From assembly GCF_023520895.1 (NCBI RefSeq), contig NZ_CP026029.1:6076001-6140000 (forward strand): a DNA stretch of 64,000 nt, written 5' to 3'. The position numbers and the translations under genes are program-made. The notes below the pieces were generated by a model. It saw only the letters and a list, made by a program, of their open reading frames with translations, ran no database searches and was not told where the DNA came from. This document shows positions 53,071-60,620 of this stretch, in pieces (position 1 is the first letter of the stretch; each line of letters begins with the position of its first letter). This DNA is from Paenibacillus sp. PK3_47. Lineage in GTDB: Bacteria > Bacillota > Bacilli > Paenibacillales > Paenibacillaceae.

Positions 53071-53496
53071 TTAAACAGCTTCAGCATATTTTTTGAAATT
53101 ATCCAAAATGGCCTGCCATCCGGCTTTCTGCATTTCTATTTCGTTAGTATTCTCCGCTTCAAAGGTTTCCGTGATTTGGGTATCATTGCCGAGACGGGTA
53201 AAAGCAATCTGCACTTTTCTGCCGTCACCGACGGTATAGGAGAGCTCCTCGTTAAGGGTTACCGTGTCATATACTCCGCTAAAATCAAATCCGAAGCTGC
53301 CGTCTTTGGCTTCCATTCTGGAGAGAAATGCACCGCCGGGCTTAAGATCGTTCTCAGCGTAAGGGGTATGCCAGTCTTCGGAAGCATGATTCCACTGTGT
53401 GATATGCTCTGGCTCAGTCCAGTATCTCCATACACTTTCTACGGGGACATGTACAATTGTTTCGATAGTTATCGTTACCGGACTCTCTGTTCCCAC
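53071..53496 (-). CDS. SRPBCC / AHSA1-type domain protein
   Basis: The 141-residue protein starts at GTG after GAGGAGGCG. VTITIETIVHVPVESVWRYW and TEPEHITQWNHASEDWHTP are the typical start of the START-like AHSA1 group; GWQAILDNFKKYAEAV is the usual C-terminal helix. The fold encloses a hydrophobic cavity; its ligand is not known. It stands alone. Confidence 0.85.
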   Translation of the reverse strand: MGTESPVTITIETIVHVPVESVWRYWTEPEHITQWNHASEDWHTPYAENDLKPGGAFLSRMEAKDGSFGFDFSGVYDTVTLNEELSYTVGDGRKVQIAFTRLGNDTQITETFEAENTNEIEMQKAGWQAILDNFKKYAEAV

Positions 53497-53659
53497 TATA
53501 ACGCCTCCTCATATCAACCTGTTATTTTCAGATCATATCACGATTATTTGCCAAAAGCGACAAGTCTGTACTGTTATGAGGCTGATGTTGATTTAGTTAC
53601 AATTTTATACATAAAAATGCTAGAATGGATGTATTCCTGACTATTTGGAGGCTGCTCAT

Positions 53660-53767
53660 ATGTATTACAGCGAATACGCCAAAACATTAATTATACTTCT
53701 GTTAATTATTGTATTTCTGCTGGTCTGGTCCTTCTATAAATGGGCCAATAATTCCCGTAAGAAATGA
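53660..53767 (+). CDS. 35-residue single-pass membrane peptide
   Basis: ATG 53660 opens 35 codons ending in TGA 53767: MYYSEYAKTLIILLLIIVFL and a short charged tail (NNSRKK). GGAGG is 8 nt upstream. One membrane helix with a positive C-terminal tail is visible. I do not recognise it; it may be a small regulatory or stress peptide. The next gene starts about 40 bp later on the same strand. Confidence 0.55.
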   Translation: MYYSEYAKTLIILLLIIVFLLVWSFYKWANNSRKK

Positions 53768-53807
53768 GTGCTTACATAATTTTGAGATGAACGGGAGAGA
53801 GTCATTG

Positions 53808-54326
53808 TTGGAGACATTATTAACGGACAAGAACGGATTGTATGTGCTGCCGCTGGAGCAAAAACATGAGGCTAAATTAAGAGGGTCACAGCACATTCTG
53901 TATGGATTGATGGAAGCGATATTTATCGGATGTATTCTGCTGCCCGGCGATGACCGGACGGCCAAATTTATATTTAATATTTTCTTTTTACTTTTTGCTG
54001 TTTTTTTCGGATATCTTTGGCTTGCGATGACGTTTTTTAACAAAGCTTATTTAATAGTTACCGACGAATACCTCGAATATAAATGGCTGTTCGGGCACAA
54101 GAAACTTCCGTTCCATAGTATCTACAAAGCTGAGTTTGTTTCGGAAAGCGGAGTGATCAAGCTCGGAATCTGGGCGGATGAGCAGGGAGCGAAACGTTCC
54201 TTCTGGGAAAGGACTGACCGGCTCTTCGGCAGGACTTATTCTGCAGGTATTGCTGTTTCAGCCTTCCACCACATTGACTTTGAAAAGCTGCGCTTAACAA
54301 TCCTGTCGAAGGCTGGTATTCAGTGA
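53808..54326 (+). CDS. Membrane protein with C-terminal PH-like domain, function unknown
   Basis: About 172 residues from TTG 53808, 8 nt after GGGAGAG (TTG 53805 and ATG 53787 are alternatives, the latter with no SD). Two membrane helices (about 30-48 and 60-85; ILYGLMEAIFIGCILLPG, FLLFAVFFGYLWLAMTFF) are followed by a domain with YLIVTDEYLEYKWLFGHKKL, similar in shape to bacterial PH domains. I do not recognise the family, and the function is unknown. Confidence 0.65.
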   Translation: METLLTDKNGLYVLPLEQKHEAKLRGSQHILYGLMEAIFIGCILLPGDDRTAKFIFNIFFLLFAVFFGYLWLAMTFFNKAYLIVTDEYLEYKWLFGHKKLPFHSIYKAEFVSESGVIKLGIWADEQGAKRSFWERTDRLFGRTYSAGIAVSAFHHIDFEKLRLTILSKAGIQ

Positions 54327-54384
54327 GTGTATGTGCTGCAAGAATTATATCCAGCAGTCCGTAAGCATCCGAATAAATGTAATA

Positions 54385-54413
54385 ACCCGCAGGGATTAGC
54401 CTGACGGGTTTCT
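54385..54413 (+). terminator. Terminator after the PH-like gene
   Basis: ACCCG-CAGG and CCTG-A-CGGGT with loop GATTAG, then TTTCTTG. Confidence 0.75.
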
Positions 54414-54450
54414 TGCGTTGAATTGGATATACTATGCATGGCTGTTCATT

Positions 54451-54637
54451 TTAATTGGATTTTCTCCACGTAATTCCATCATTTCCTGGGGGTTGTGAGG
54501 ATTAGTTGGAAATACTCCCGCTATTTCGGGCTATATTTGGCTATGGAGCGAAATTCATTGGATTTAAGTGGAGCTTTTCCCACTAAAACATCAAAAATGC
54601 TGCAAAGCGGAGAATTAGATGGAGAAAATCCACTTGA
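54451..54637. repeat. Four-hairpin intergenic module, TTAGTGGA-stem type, spacing 51-62-51 (copy 2)
   Basis: Units of 23 nt start at 54451, 54502, 54564 and 54615, exactly the same intervals as at 23704-23890. Unit 3 has AGTGG and CCACT arms around AGCTTTTC. The unit-by-unit identity with copy 1 is 20, 20, 21 and 16 of 23, while the spacers are not clearly alike. No gene is visible in 54327-54733. Confidence 0.85.
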
Positions 54638-54733
54638 TGGGCGGCGGCCGCTAATTTAGCCTGACAAATTGCCGAAATACCGTGATGGAAAATAATTATT
54701 CATAATCCTTCCAGCAGAGGAATATACTCTTGA

Positions 54734-54778
54734 TTGATTAACGAACACCTGTTTGGTTATAATACAAACAAATGTTCT
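54734..54778 (+). promoter_or_regulatory. SOS promoter with two LexA boxes
   Basis: TTGATT (54734-54739), 18-bp spacer, TATAAT (54758-54763). LexA box 1, CGAACACCTGTTTG (54742-54755), fits CGAAC-N4-GTTYG and lies between the two promoter elements. Box 2, CAAACAAATGTTCT (54765-54778), deviates by one base per arm and lies just after the -10. The centres are 23 bp apart, about two helical turns, so LexA dimers could bind one face cooperatively. Confidence 0.88.
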
Positions 54779-54798
54779 TATTATGGAGGCGATCGGTC

Positions 54799-54996
54799 AT
54801 GAGAATGGCTAAGGGTCAAATCATTGAGATTGTATATATGGATAAGGCGGGCAATATCACCCAGCGGCAGATTGAAATCCTCGGCATCCAGAACGGACGA
54901 ATCCGGGCAACCTGCTTAACCTCCGGTTCGCCGCGGGTATTTCTCCTCTCCGGTATTCTGGCCTGGCAGGCAGTCCGGGGGAAGAGGTATGCCTAA
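54799..54996 (+). CDS. Small SH3/WYL-like protein, first gene of the SOS polymerase operon
   Basis: The 65-residue protein MRMAKGQIIEIVYMDKAGNI... has an all-beta look (IVYMDKAGNITQRQIEILGI, FLLSGILAWQAVRG) with a resemblance to WYL-type or SH3-like small domains. GGAGG is 9 nt before the ATG. The stop overlaps the polymerase start by 8 nt, so it is coupled to it. I do not know its function; a DNA- or polymerase-binding accessory role fits the operon. Confidence 0.6.
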   Translation: MRMAKGQIIEIVYMDKAGNITQRQIEILGIQNGRIRATCLTSGSPRVFLLSGILAWQAVRGKRYA

Positions 54997-56248
54997 GGAA
55001 CGTATTATTCTGCTGTCAGACTGTCAAAGCTTCTACGCCAGCGTCGAGAAAGCGGCCCATCCCGAATACAAAGACCGGCCGGTCGCCGTAGGAGATCCCG
55101 CACGGATGAACGGCATTGTATTGGCAGCCTGTCCTATCGCCAAAGCCCGCGGCGTAACCACCGCCTCACGGGTGGGTGAAGCGCTGACCAAATGTCCCGA
55201 GCTCGTAGTGATCCGGCCGCGGATGCGGACTTATATTAAGGTCTCCCTGCTGATCTCGGAAATTTATCAGAGTTACACTGACCTTGTAGAGCCGTTCAGT
55301 ATCGACGAGCAGTTTCTGGATGTGACCGGCTCCGTGAGTTTTTTTGAACAAGACCTGCAGGACATCATCCGCTCCGTACAGCAGCATGTCCTGTTATCCA
55401 CGGGCGTGTGGACCCGGGTAGGGGTTGGACCGACCAAAATCCTGGCCAAGATGGCCAACAACATGGCAAAGAAGAAGGAGGACGGCGTATTCAAGCTGGA
55501 TTACGGCAATCTGGATACCGAGCTCTGGCCGCTGCCGGTTCATGAAATGTTTATGGTCGCCGGCAGAATGACCAAGAACTTTTACCGGATGGGGATTACT
55601 ACGATCGGCGACATTGCCCGGATGGAATTGGGGGAATTGAAACGGAGAATGCGCATGACCATGGGCAGACAAAGCGATATTCAGGCCGAATATTATTGGC
55701 AGACTGCCCGCGGCATTGACCCAAGCCCCGTAGTGACCGGAATACGCCACCAGCTCAAATCTGTAGGCCACGGCAAGGCGCTGCGCTGGAATCTGTACAC
55801 CAGGCTGCCGGAAATCGAGGTTGTCCTGCTGGAGCTGGTTATTGAGGTATGCCAGCGGGCACGGCGCCACGGGTACATGGGATCGGTGGTAACCGTTGCC
55901 GTATCCGAAACGGACGGTACAAGATCGAACGCCTACAGCCGGCAGACGACTTTGCCTGAACCCTCCTCCTTAACGCATGAGGTGGCCGCGGCGGCGTATC
56001 AGTTATTCGTCGACCACTGGACCGGCATGCCTTTGAGCCGCCTGACCATATCCATCTCCCAGCTGACCGATGACAGCGTCATGCAGCTCACCTTATTCGA
56101 CGACAGGGTCCGCAGCTATAACAGGGAACAGGCTATTGACCACATCAAAACAAGATACGGCAGCCGAGCGCTTATACGCGCGTCCTCATTGCTGGAATCC
56201 GGGGTGGCTCTGGAACGGGCTGAACAAATAGGGGGACATTACCAATGA
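54989..56248 (+). CDS. Y-family DNA polymerase (UvrX/ImuB-like)
   Basis: The 419-residue translesion polymerase has a first active-site part ILLSDCQSFYASVEKAAHPE and second SIDEQFLDVTG, with metal-binding Asp/Glu; the little-finger region (about 245-350) follows. The C-terminal QLTLFDD is a sliding-clamp-binding motif. The family copies past damaged bases and is mutagenic. It is controlled by the LexA boxes at 54742 and 54765. It overlaps the upstream small gene by 8 nt and the downstream YolD-like gene by 4 nt (ATGA), so the three form one operon. Confidence 0.94.
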   Translation: MPKERIILLSDCQSFYASVEKAAHPEYKDRPVAVGDPARMNGIVLAACPIAKARGVTTASRVGEALTKCPELVVIRPRMRTYIKVSLLISEIYQSYTDLVEPFSIDEQFLDVTGSVSFFEQDLQDIIRSVQQHVLLSTGVWTRVGVGPTKILAKMANNMAKKKEDGVFKLDYGNLDTELWPLPVHEMFMVAGRMTKNFYRMGITTIGDIARMELGELKRRMRMTMGRQSDIQAEYYWQTARGIDPSPVVTGIRHQLKSVGHGKALRWNLYTRLPEIEVVLLELVIEVCQRARRHGYMGSVVTVAVSETDGTRSNAYSRQTTLPEPSSLTHEVAAAAYQLFVDHWTGMPLSRLTISISQLTDDSVMQLTLFDDRVRSYNREQAIDHIKTRYGSRALIRASSLLESGVALERAEQIGGHYQ

Positions 56249-56724
56249 GCAAATTAGACGGGAACGAGAGATGGAAAACCAAGATGCTATTGAGCGAGCA
56301 TGTGGAACAGTACGACCAGCAGCAGAAGAAAGAGGAATCCGGCCGGCAGATGCTCACGATCGCGGAACGCACGATGGTCCGGGATCTCATTCTGCTGCCA
56401 TACATAGATACGATGGTAAGCAAGAGCATCGAAGAGATTGAACATTCGGGCAATGTGCTCAGCAGAATATACTTAATGGCCGGCCGTTATATCCAGCACC
56501 GCGTCATGCAGGATACGTACCGGCTGCAAAAGGAGCTCAGACAGCGCAACATCAAGGTTTTGCCGGACGAACAGGAGGATTTCCTGGTGTACCACAAAAT
56601 TTTGTTCCGCGGCTACCAGGAGCGGTTTGGACTCACCCGGGATGTTATGCGCACGGAAATAAGCTTGAAGCTCACCCGGTACACCTCTGATCTGGGGGCG
56701 GTGCTGAAAGAGCATTTGAAATAA
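56245..56724 (+). CDS. YolD-like protein linked to the Y-family polymerase
   Basis: This 159-residue protein has the N-terminal pattern of YolD-like proteins (GNERWKTKMLLSEHVEQYDQ; compare the RG-x-x-KW-x-x-x-MML-x-EH signature), then a longer helical C-terminus not typical of the short YolD form. YolD-like genes commonly sit next to UvrX-type polymerase genes in Bacillota and are thought to be accessory to them. The ATG lies in the last codons of the polymerase gene. Confidence 0.7.
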   Translation: MSKLDGNERWKTKMLLSEHVEQYDQQQKKEESGRQMLTIAERTMVRDLILLPYIDTMVSKSIEEIEHSGNVLSRIYLMAGRYIQHRVMQDTYRLQKELRQRNIKVLPDEQEDFLVYHKILFRGYQERFGLTRDVMRTEISLKLTRYTSDLGAVLKEHLK

Positions 56725-56769
56725 AACAGCAATCTCCTCCCGGCGTTCCTCCCGTAAATTTAACTAATC

Positions 56770-56812
56770 TTTAGGTTCGGCTTAGGTTATGTAAAGGTTG
56801 GGGCGCTATAAA
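56770..56812 (+). promoter_or_regulatory. Triple direct-repeat operator and promoter of the AI-2E permease gene
   Basis: TTTAGGTT (56770-56777), CTTAGGTT (56781-56788) and TAAAGGTT (56792-56799) repeat every 11 bp, then seven bases (GGGGCGC) and a -10, TATAAA (56807-56812). The spacing is typical of OmpR/PhoB-type regulators binding over a missing -35. The same layout occurs before the regulator gene at 60453. Confidence 0.75.
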
Positions 56813-56837
56813 TGAATATGTAGAGAGGAGATACTGA

Positions 56838-57917
56838 ATGAACCAATTAACCAAGGCTCTGACGGTAGGGAAGGCGGTCTTGCTGGTTCTTGCCATCATT
56901 TATGTGGGCTCATTAGTGGATTTTATTTTTGAACCGCTGAAGTCACTGACCGGCATGATCCTGATTCCTTTATTGCTGGCTGCTTTCTTCTATTATTTAT
57001 TACGGCCGCTGGTCAGTCTGCTGGAGAAAAAGCGGATGCACCGGACACCGGCTATTCTTCTCATCTATGTGGTTGTAGCCATGCTGATTTTGGCCTTCTG
57101 GGGCGGGGTGTGGCCCCCGCTGAAATATCAGCTGATGAACATGATCAATAACGCGCCAGCGCTGTTTAATTTACTGGATGCCAAGGTGAGGGAGCTTGAA
57201 CAAAGCGGCTTTCTGGCAAAAATTTTCCCCGGGGACAGCGGTCTGCTCTCTCATTTGACGGAGTATCTGAACAAAGGGTTCAACCTGCTCACGAACTATG
57301 TATCGGGACTTTTTTCAGCGGTATCCAACTTTGCGATTGTTCTGTTCACCTTCCCGATTCTTCTGTTCTACATGCTGAAAGACGGCGAGAAGTTCGGAAG
57401 GGTGATTGTCAGGATTTTTCCGAAACGTTTCCGTAACAGAGCCCGCACAATTCTTAAAGAAATCGACGCTGCCCTGAACAGCTATATATTGAGCAGAGTA
57501 ATGGTTAACGTGGCCCTGGGAATCTTAATGTACCTGGGATTTCTGCTCATCGGGCTGCCGTATGCGCTTGTGCTGACACTGGTGGCGGTAATCATGAACT
57601 TCATTCCGTATTTCGGCGCCATTATCTCAGCGATTCCGATTGTGATCTTCGGCCTGATTGAATCCCCGAGTGTGGGCATCTGGTCGCTCGTCATTATTCT
57701 GCTGGCGCAGCAGATTCAGGATAATATCATCCAGCCGCTCATTTTCGGCAAAAGTCTGGATATCCACCCGATTACCACAACGGTTCTCGTGCTGGGTGTA
57801 GGCAATCTCTTCGGAATTATCGGGATGCTGATCATCGTTCCAGTCTATACCGTGTTCAAAATACTGGCCAAACATACTTACCATGTGTTCTTGAAGGAGA
57901 AATGGGAAGGGCTGTAG
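56838..57917 (+). CDS. AI-2E family transporter (YtvI/YueF-like permease)
   Basis: The 359-residue protein has about eight membrane helices. Features include an N-terminal hydrophobic pair, a middle periplasmic/loop region (LLDAKVRELEQSGFLAKIFP), and the C-terminal VMVNVALGILMYLGFLLIGLP and NFIPYFGAIISAIPI, the signatures of the AI-2E transport family. Members export or exchange small molecules such as autoinducer 2 or Na+; the actual substrate is not known. GAGAGGAG lies before the ATG. It is transcribed under the triple repeat upstream and leads into the Asp23-like gene after 27 bp. Confidence 0.9.
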   Translation: MNQLTKALTVGKAVLLVLAIIYVGSLVDFIFEPLKSLTGMILIPLLLAAFFYYLLRPLVSLLEKKRMHRTPAILLIYVVVAMLILAFWGGVWPPLKYQLMNMINNAPALFNLLDAKVRELEQSGFLAKIFPGDSGLLSHLTEYLNKGFNLLTNYVSGLFSAVSNFAIVLFTFPILLFYMLKDGEKFGRVIVRIFPKRFRNRARTILKEIDAALNSYILSRVMVNVALGILMYLGFLLIGLPYALVLTLVAVIMNFIPYFGAIISAIPIVIFGLIESPSVGIWSLVIILLAQQIQDNIIQPLIFGKSLDIHPITTTVLVLGVGNLFGIIGMLIIVPVYTVFKILAKHTYHVFLKEKWEGL

Positions 57918-57944
57918 CTCACACTAACCGGAGGAGGGACTAAG

Positions 57945-58289
57945 ATGACTACTGCACACAGCGATTATATAGGAAGAGTGGCCATTTCCAACCGGACAAT
58001 CACCAAGATTGCCGGCAAGGCGATAGAGGAGATCCAAGAGGTCATGGCACTGATGCAGGGTTCAACCAAACGTAAAAATAAAACAGACTTCTATAAAGCC
58101 GTGAACCTTACCATTGAGGACGGGAGTGTATCTATCCGCATCTTTCCTGTCCTGAGACTCGGAACTCCCCTGCACGAAATCTCCAGGAAGCTGCAGCATG
58201 TCATTAAGAGTCATGTGGAAAAAATGACCGGCTTCATCGTCTCCGAGGTCCACATCACAGTATCCGGAATCGTCCCTAACCCTGGTTAG
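57945..58289 (+). CDS. Asp23/Gls24 family protein
   Basis: This 114-residue protein shows the Asp23 pattern YIGRVAISNRTITKIAGKAI, VNLTIEDGSVSIRI and VEKMTGFIVSEVHITVSGIV. The family is linked to cell-envelope stress and cell-wall maintenance. It is the second gene under the triple-repeat promoter. Its stop lies inside the terminator hairpin that follows. Confidence 0.88.
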   Translation: MTTAHSDYIGRVAISNRTITKIAGKAIEEIQEVMALMQGSTKRKNKTDFYKAVNLTIEDGSVSIRIFPVLRLGTPLHEISRKLQHVIKSHVEKMTGFIVSEVHITVSGIVPNPG

Positions 58290-58308
58290 GCGAACGATTC
58301 CGGTTTTT
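58264..58308 (+). terminator. Terminator after the Asp23-like gene
   Basis: CCGGAATCGT (58264-58273) and ACGATTCCGG (58294-58303) with an inner CCTAACC/GGTTAGG stem, then TTTTTCT. Confidence 0.92.
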
Positions 58309-58352
58309 CTGTATTGGGGCCGAAGCAAAGCTCCACCTTGCGGGAATTTTTA

Positions 58353-59768
58353 TCATACAGGAATTTCTATCGTAAAAACAGTTGTTTCCGCAGGGCTGCT
58401 GCCGAGCTTCAGCGTACCGCCCATTCTTTCGGTGTTTTTCAGCGCAATCGCAAGCCCCAGGCCTGTTCCCCCGGAAGCTGTTCTGGCTTCATCCCCCCGG
58501 ACAAACGGATCAAAGATCACCGCCCTGAGCTCAGGGGAAATCCCGATGCCCGTATCCGCAATTTCGATGGCTACCCGCTGGTTCCCCGGAATAAGCTCAA
58601 TGCGCAGCTCCGTTCCCGCAGGATTATAGGTGAGGGCATTGCTGATCAGGTTATGAACGGCGCGGGAGAGCAGCTCCGGGTCAAAACGGGCATATATCGC
58701 ATGCTCGGGCACTTTGAAATGCAGAGTGAAGCTGTTCTGTTCAATCTCGCCGTAAGTATCGGCAATAATCTCCCGCAGAAAATCCCCCAGATCATAACGC
58801 CCCAGCTTGAGCAGGAAATCCGGTGAATCGGTCTTCAGCAGCTCTACCATATTCTGAATCAGCTTCGTCACCTGGGAAGACTTGTTGTAGATATAGGTCA
58901 GATATTTCCGCTGCCGCTCGGGGTCCGTAACCCGGCCTTCATAGAGCGCCTGCGCATAGCCCTGAATGCTCGTAATCGGCGTCTTCAGATCATGGGAGAG
59001 ATCCATAATCATCCGCTGTTTGCTCTCTTCCGCCTGCCGCCGCGCCTCGGTGGTGGTCTCGATCACGTCAGCCATGTAATTGAACCGCTCACCGATCTGG
59101 ATGAACTCCTCCTCGGCATCGACCATAATCCGTGTGCTGTAATTGCCCTGAATCATTTCATTCAGACCCTCACTGACCGTTCTGAGCGGTTTGCGTATTC
59201 TCCGGGCCACGGAATAACTGTAGCCGACAACTACCAGCAGCATGACAATCGTGCCGGATAAAATATAGAAGGTTACCGGCTGATTCAACTGGGACTGGAA
59301 GGGGTAGCTGTTAATGGTGATCTCAATCCGGTTGCGGGGAATTTTGAGCAGCAGCCATGCTGCGGTTCCCTGATCCTCATAACGGGTTAATGAATAGTAA
59401 TACTGCTGCTGCGGGCCGTTCTCAAGCAGCCCGTACAGCTGTTCTTCGGTATAGCTTTGCGCGGTGTCAGCTTTGGCTCCGATCACATCTATAAGGGTTT
59501 TGTCCTGATTGAGCACTTCCAGCCAGCCCCCGCTGCCGAGCAGCTTTCCGGTTTCTGGTCCGGTGTAGGGGTTGTCCGAATAAAGGCTGGCCTCAGGCTT
59601 CAGATCGGGATCAGCAATCATATAGTCCTTGATTTTACGGGTGACATCGATCTGAATGAACAGGTACGCAGCAAGCACGATGACCACAATAATCAGAAAA
59701 AAACGTAAAAAGTCAAAGGCAAGAGACGTTTGCAGCGGCCGCTTACTTCTATCTCTCCACAGGCGCAT
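58353..59768 (-). CDS. Sensor histidine kinase of an OmpR-type two-component system
   Basis: The 471-residue membrane kinase has a helix at about 18-38, an extracytoplasmic sensor region to about 165, a second helix (about 167-187), a HAMP domain (RIRKPLRTVSEGLNEMIQGN) and HisKA with His259 in MDLSHDLKTPITSIQGYAQA. The ATPase domain has LISNALTYNPAG, ADTGIGISPELR and GTGLGLAIALKN. It overlaps the regulator gene by 20 nt, so the two are coupled. Its signal is unknown; the neighbouring envelope genes suggest membrane or wall stress. Confidence 0.93.
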   Translation of the reverse strand: MRLWRDRSKRPLQTSLAFDFLRFFLIIVVIVLAAYLFIQIDVTRKIKDYMIADPDLKPEASLYSDNPYTGPETGKLLGSGGWLEVLNQDKTLIDVIGAKADTAQSYTEEQLYGLLENGPQQQYYYSLTRYEDQGTAAWLLLKIPRNRIEITINSYPFQSQLNQPVTFYILSGTIVMLLVVVGYSYSVARRIRKPLRTVSEGLNEMIQGNYSTRIMVDAEEEFIQIGERFNYMADVIETTTEARRQAEESKQRMIMDLSHDLKTPITSIQGYAQALYEGRVTDPERQRKYLTYIYNKSSQVTKLIQNMVELLKTDSPDFLLKLGRYDLGDFLREIIADTYGEIEQNSFTLHFKVPEHAIYARFDPELLSRAVHNLISNALTYNPAGTELRIELIPGNQRVAIEIADTGIGISPELRAVIFDPFVRGDEARTASGGTGLGLAIALKNTERMGGTLKLGSSPAETTVFTIEIPV

Positions 59769-60453
59769 CCATTTTGTACCCCAATCCTCGAATGGTTTTT
59801 AGATATTCCGGCTTTTTGGAATCCCGTTCGATTTTTTCACGGATATTGCTGATATGCACCATAATGCTGTTATCTTCATACATGTAGAAGTCTTCCCACA
59901 CCGCTTCATAGATTCTTTTGCGCGTAAAGACTCTGCCGGGCTCACCCATCATCAGCTTCAGAATCTTGAATTCCGTCGAGGTCAGCACCACCGGTTCTCC
60001 GGCGACATGCAGGACGCATGTGCTGATATCCAGCGACAGATCTCCGAGCACGAGGGTGCTGACGGTTTCCTTCCCGGCTTGGGGGACATCGAAATGATGG
60101 ACTCTGCGCAGCATGGCATTCACCCGGGCAACCACCTCAAGTGGATTGAACGGTTTGGAGATATAATCATCCGCCCCAAGCTCAAGACCGAGAATCTTAT
60201 CATGGTGCTGGCTTTTTGCCGATAATAACAGAACAGGGATGTGGCAGGTACGGCGGATATTTTTAAGCAGCTGCAGGCCATCCATTTCCGGCATCATGAT
60301 ATCGAGGATCGCCAGATCCACAGCTTCGGTATTAACTATGCCCAAGGCCTCTTTACCATTGGCTGCCTTTAATATATGAAAATCCTTTTCCAGATAGAGC
60401 TGGAGCAGCTCCACAATTTCCGGTTCATCGTCAGCTATAAGAATTGAGTACAA
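59749..60453 (-). CDS. OmpR-family response regulator
   Basis: The 234-residue regulator starts at TTG 60453, with GGGAGG 7 nt upstream. The receiver domain has ILIADDEPEIVELLQLYLEK, Asp51 in DLAILDIMMPEMDG, LLLSAKSQHHDKILGLELGA and KPFNPLEV. The C-terminal winged helix has FKILKLMMGEPGRVFTRKRI and IRGLGYKM. It very likely binds the TTTAGGTT-type triple repeat that is found both before this gene (60487-60516) and before the AI-2E permease gene; this is inferred from position and from the family's binding habit. Confidence 0.94.
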   Translation of the reverse strand: MYSILIADDEPEIVELLQLYLEKDFHILKAANGKEALGIVNTEAVDLAILDIMMPEMDGLQLLKNIRRTCHIPVLLLSAKSQHHDKILGLELGADDYISKPFNPLEVVARVNAMLRRVHHFDVPQAGKETVSTLVLGDLSLDISTCVLHVAGEPVVLTSTEFKILKLMMGEPGRVFTRKRIYEAVWEDFYMYEDNSIMVHISNIREKIERDSKKPEYLKTIRGLGYKMDAPVER

Positions 60454-60473
60454 AGCAATCCCTCCCTAGTACA

Positions 60474-60516
60474 TTTTTAGCGCATCAAGCTTTATTCAAC
60501 CTAAACCGAATCTAAA
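60474..60516 (-). promoter_or_regulatory. Triple direct-repeat operator and promoter of the two-component operon
   Basis: Read on the minus strand: TTTAGATT (60516-60509), TTTAGGTT (60505-60498) and TAAAGCTT (60494-60487), every 11 bp, then seven bases (GATGCGC) and a -10, TAAAAA (60479-60474). This matches the AI-2E promoter in repeat spacing and in distance to the -10. It also lies in the divergent region before the cardiolipin synthase gene, 105 bp upstream of its start. Confidence 0.75.
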
Positions 60517-60620
60517 GATTACTTAAATATTGTGCTTGACCGGAATGTGGAAGATACCTACAATTCTAAATACCGCACAACTTACTTGCAAAATATATAT
60601 TTGAAGGGAGCACACACTAA

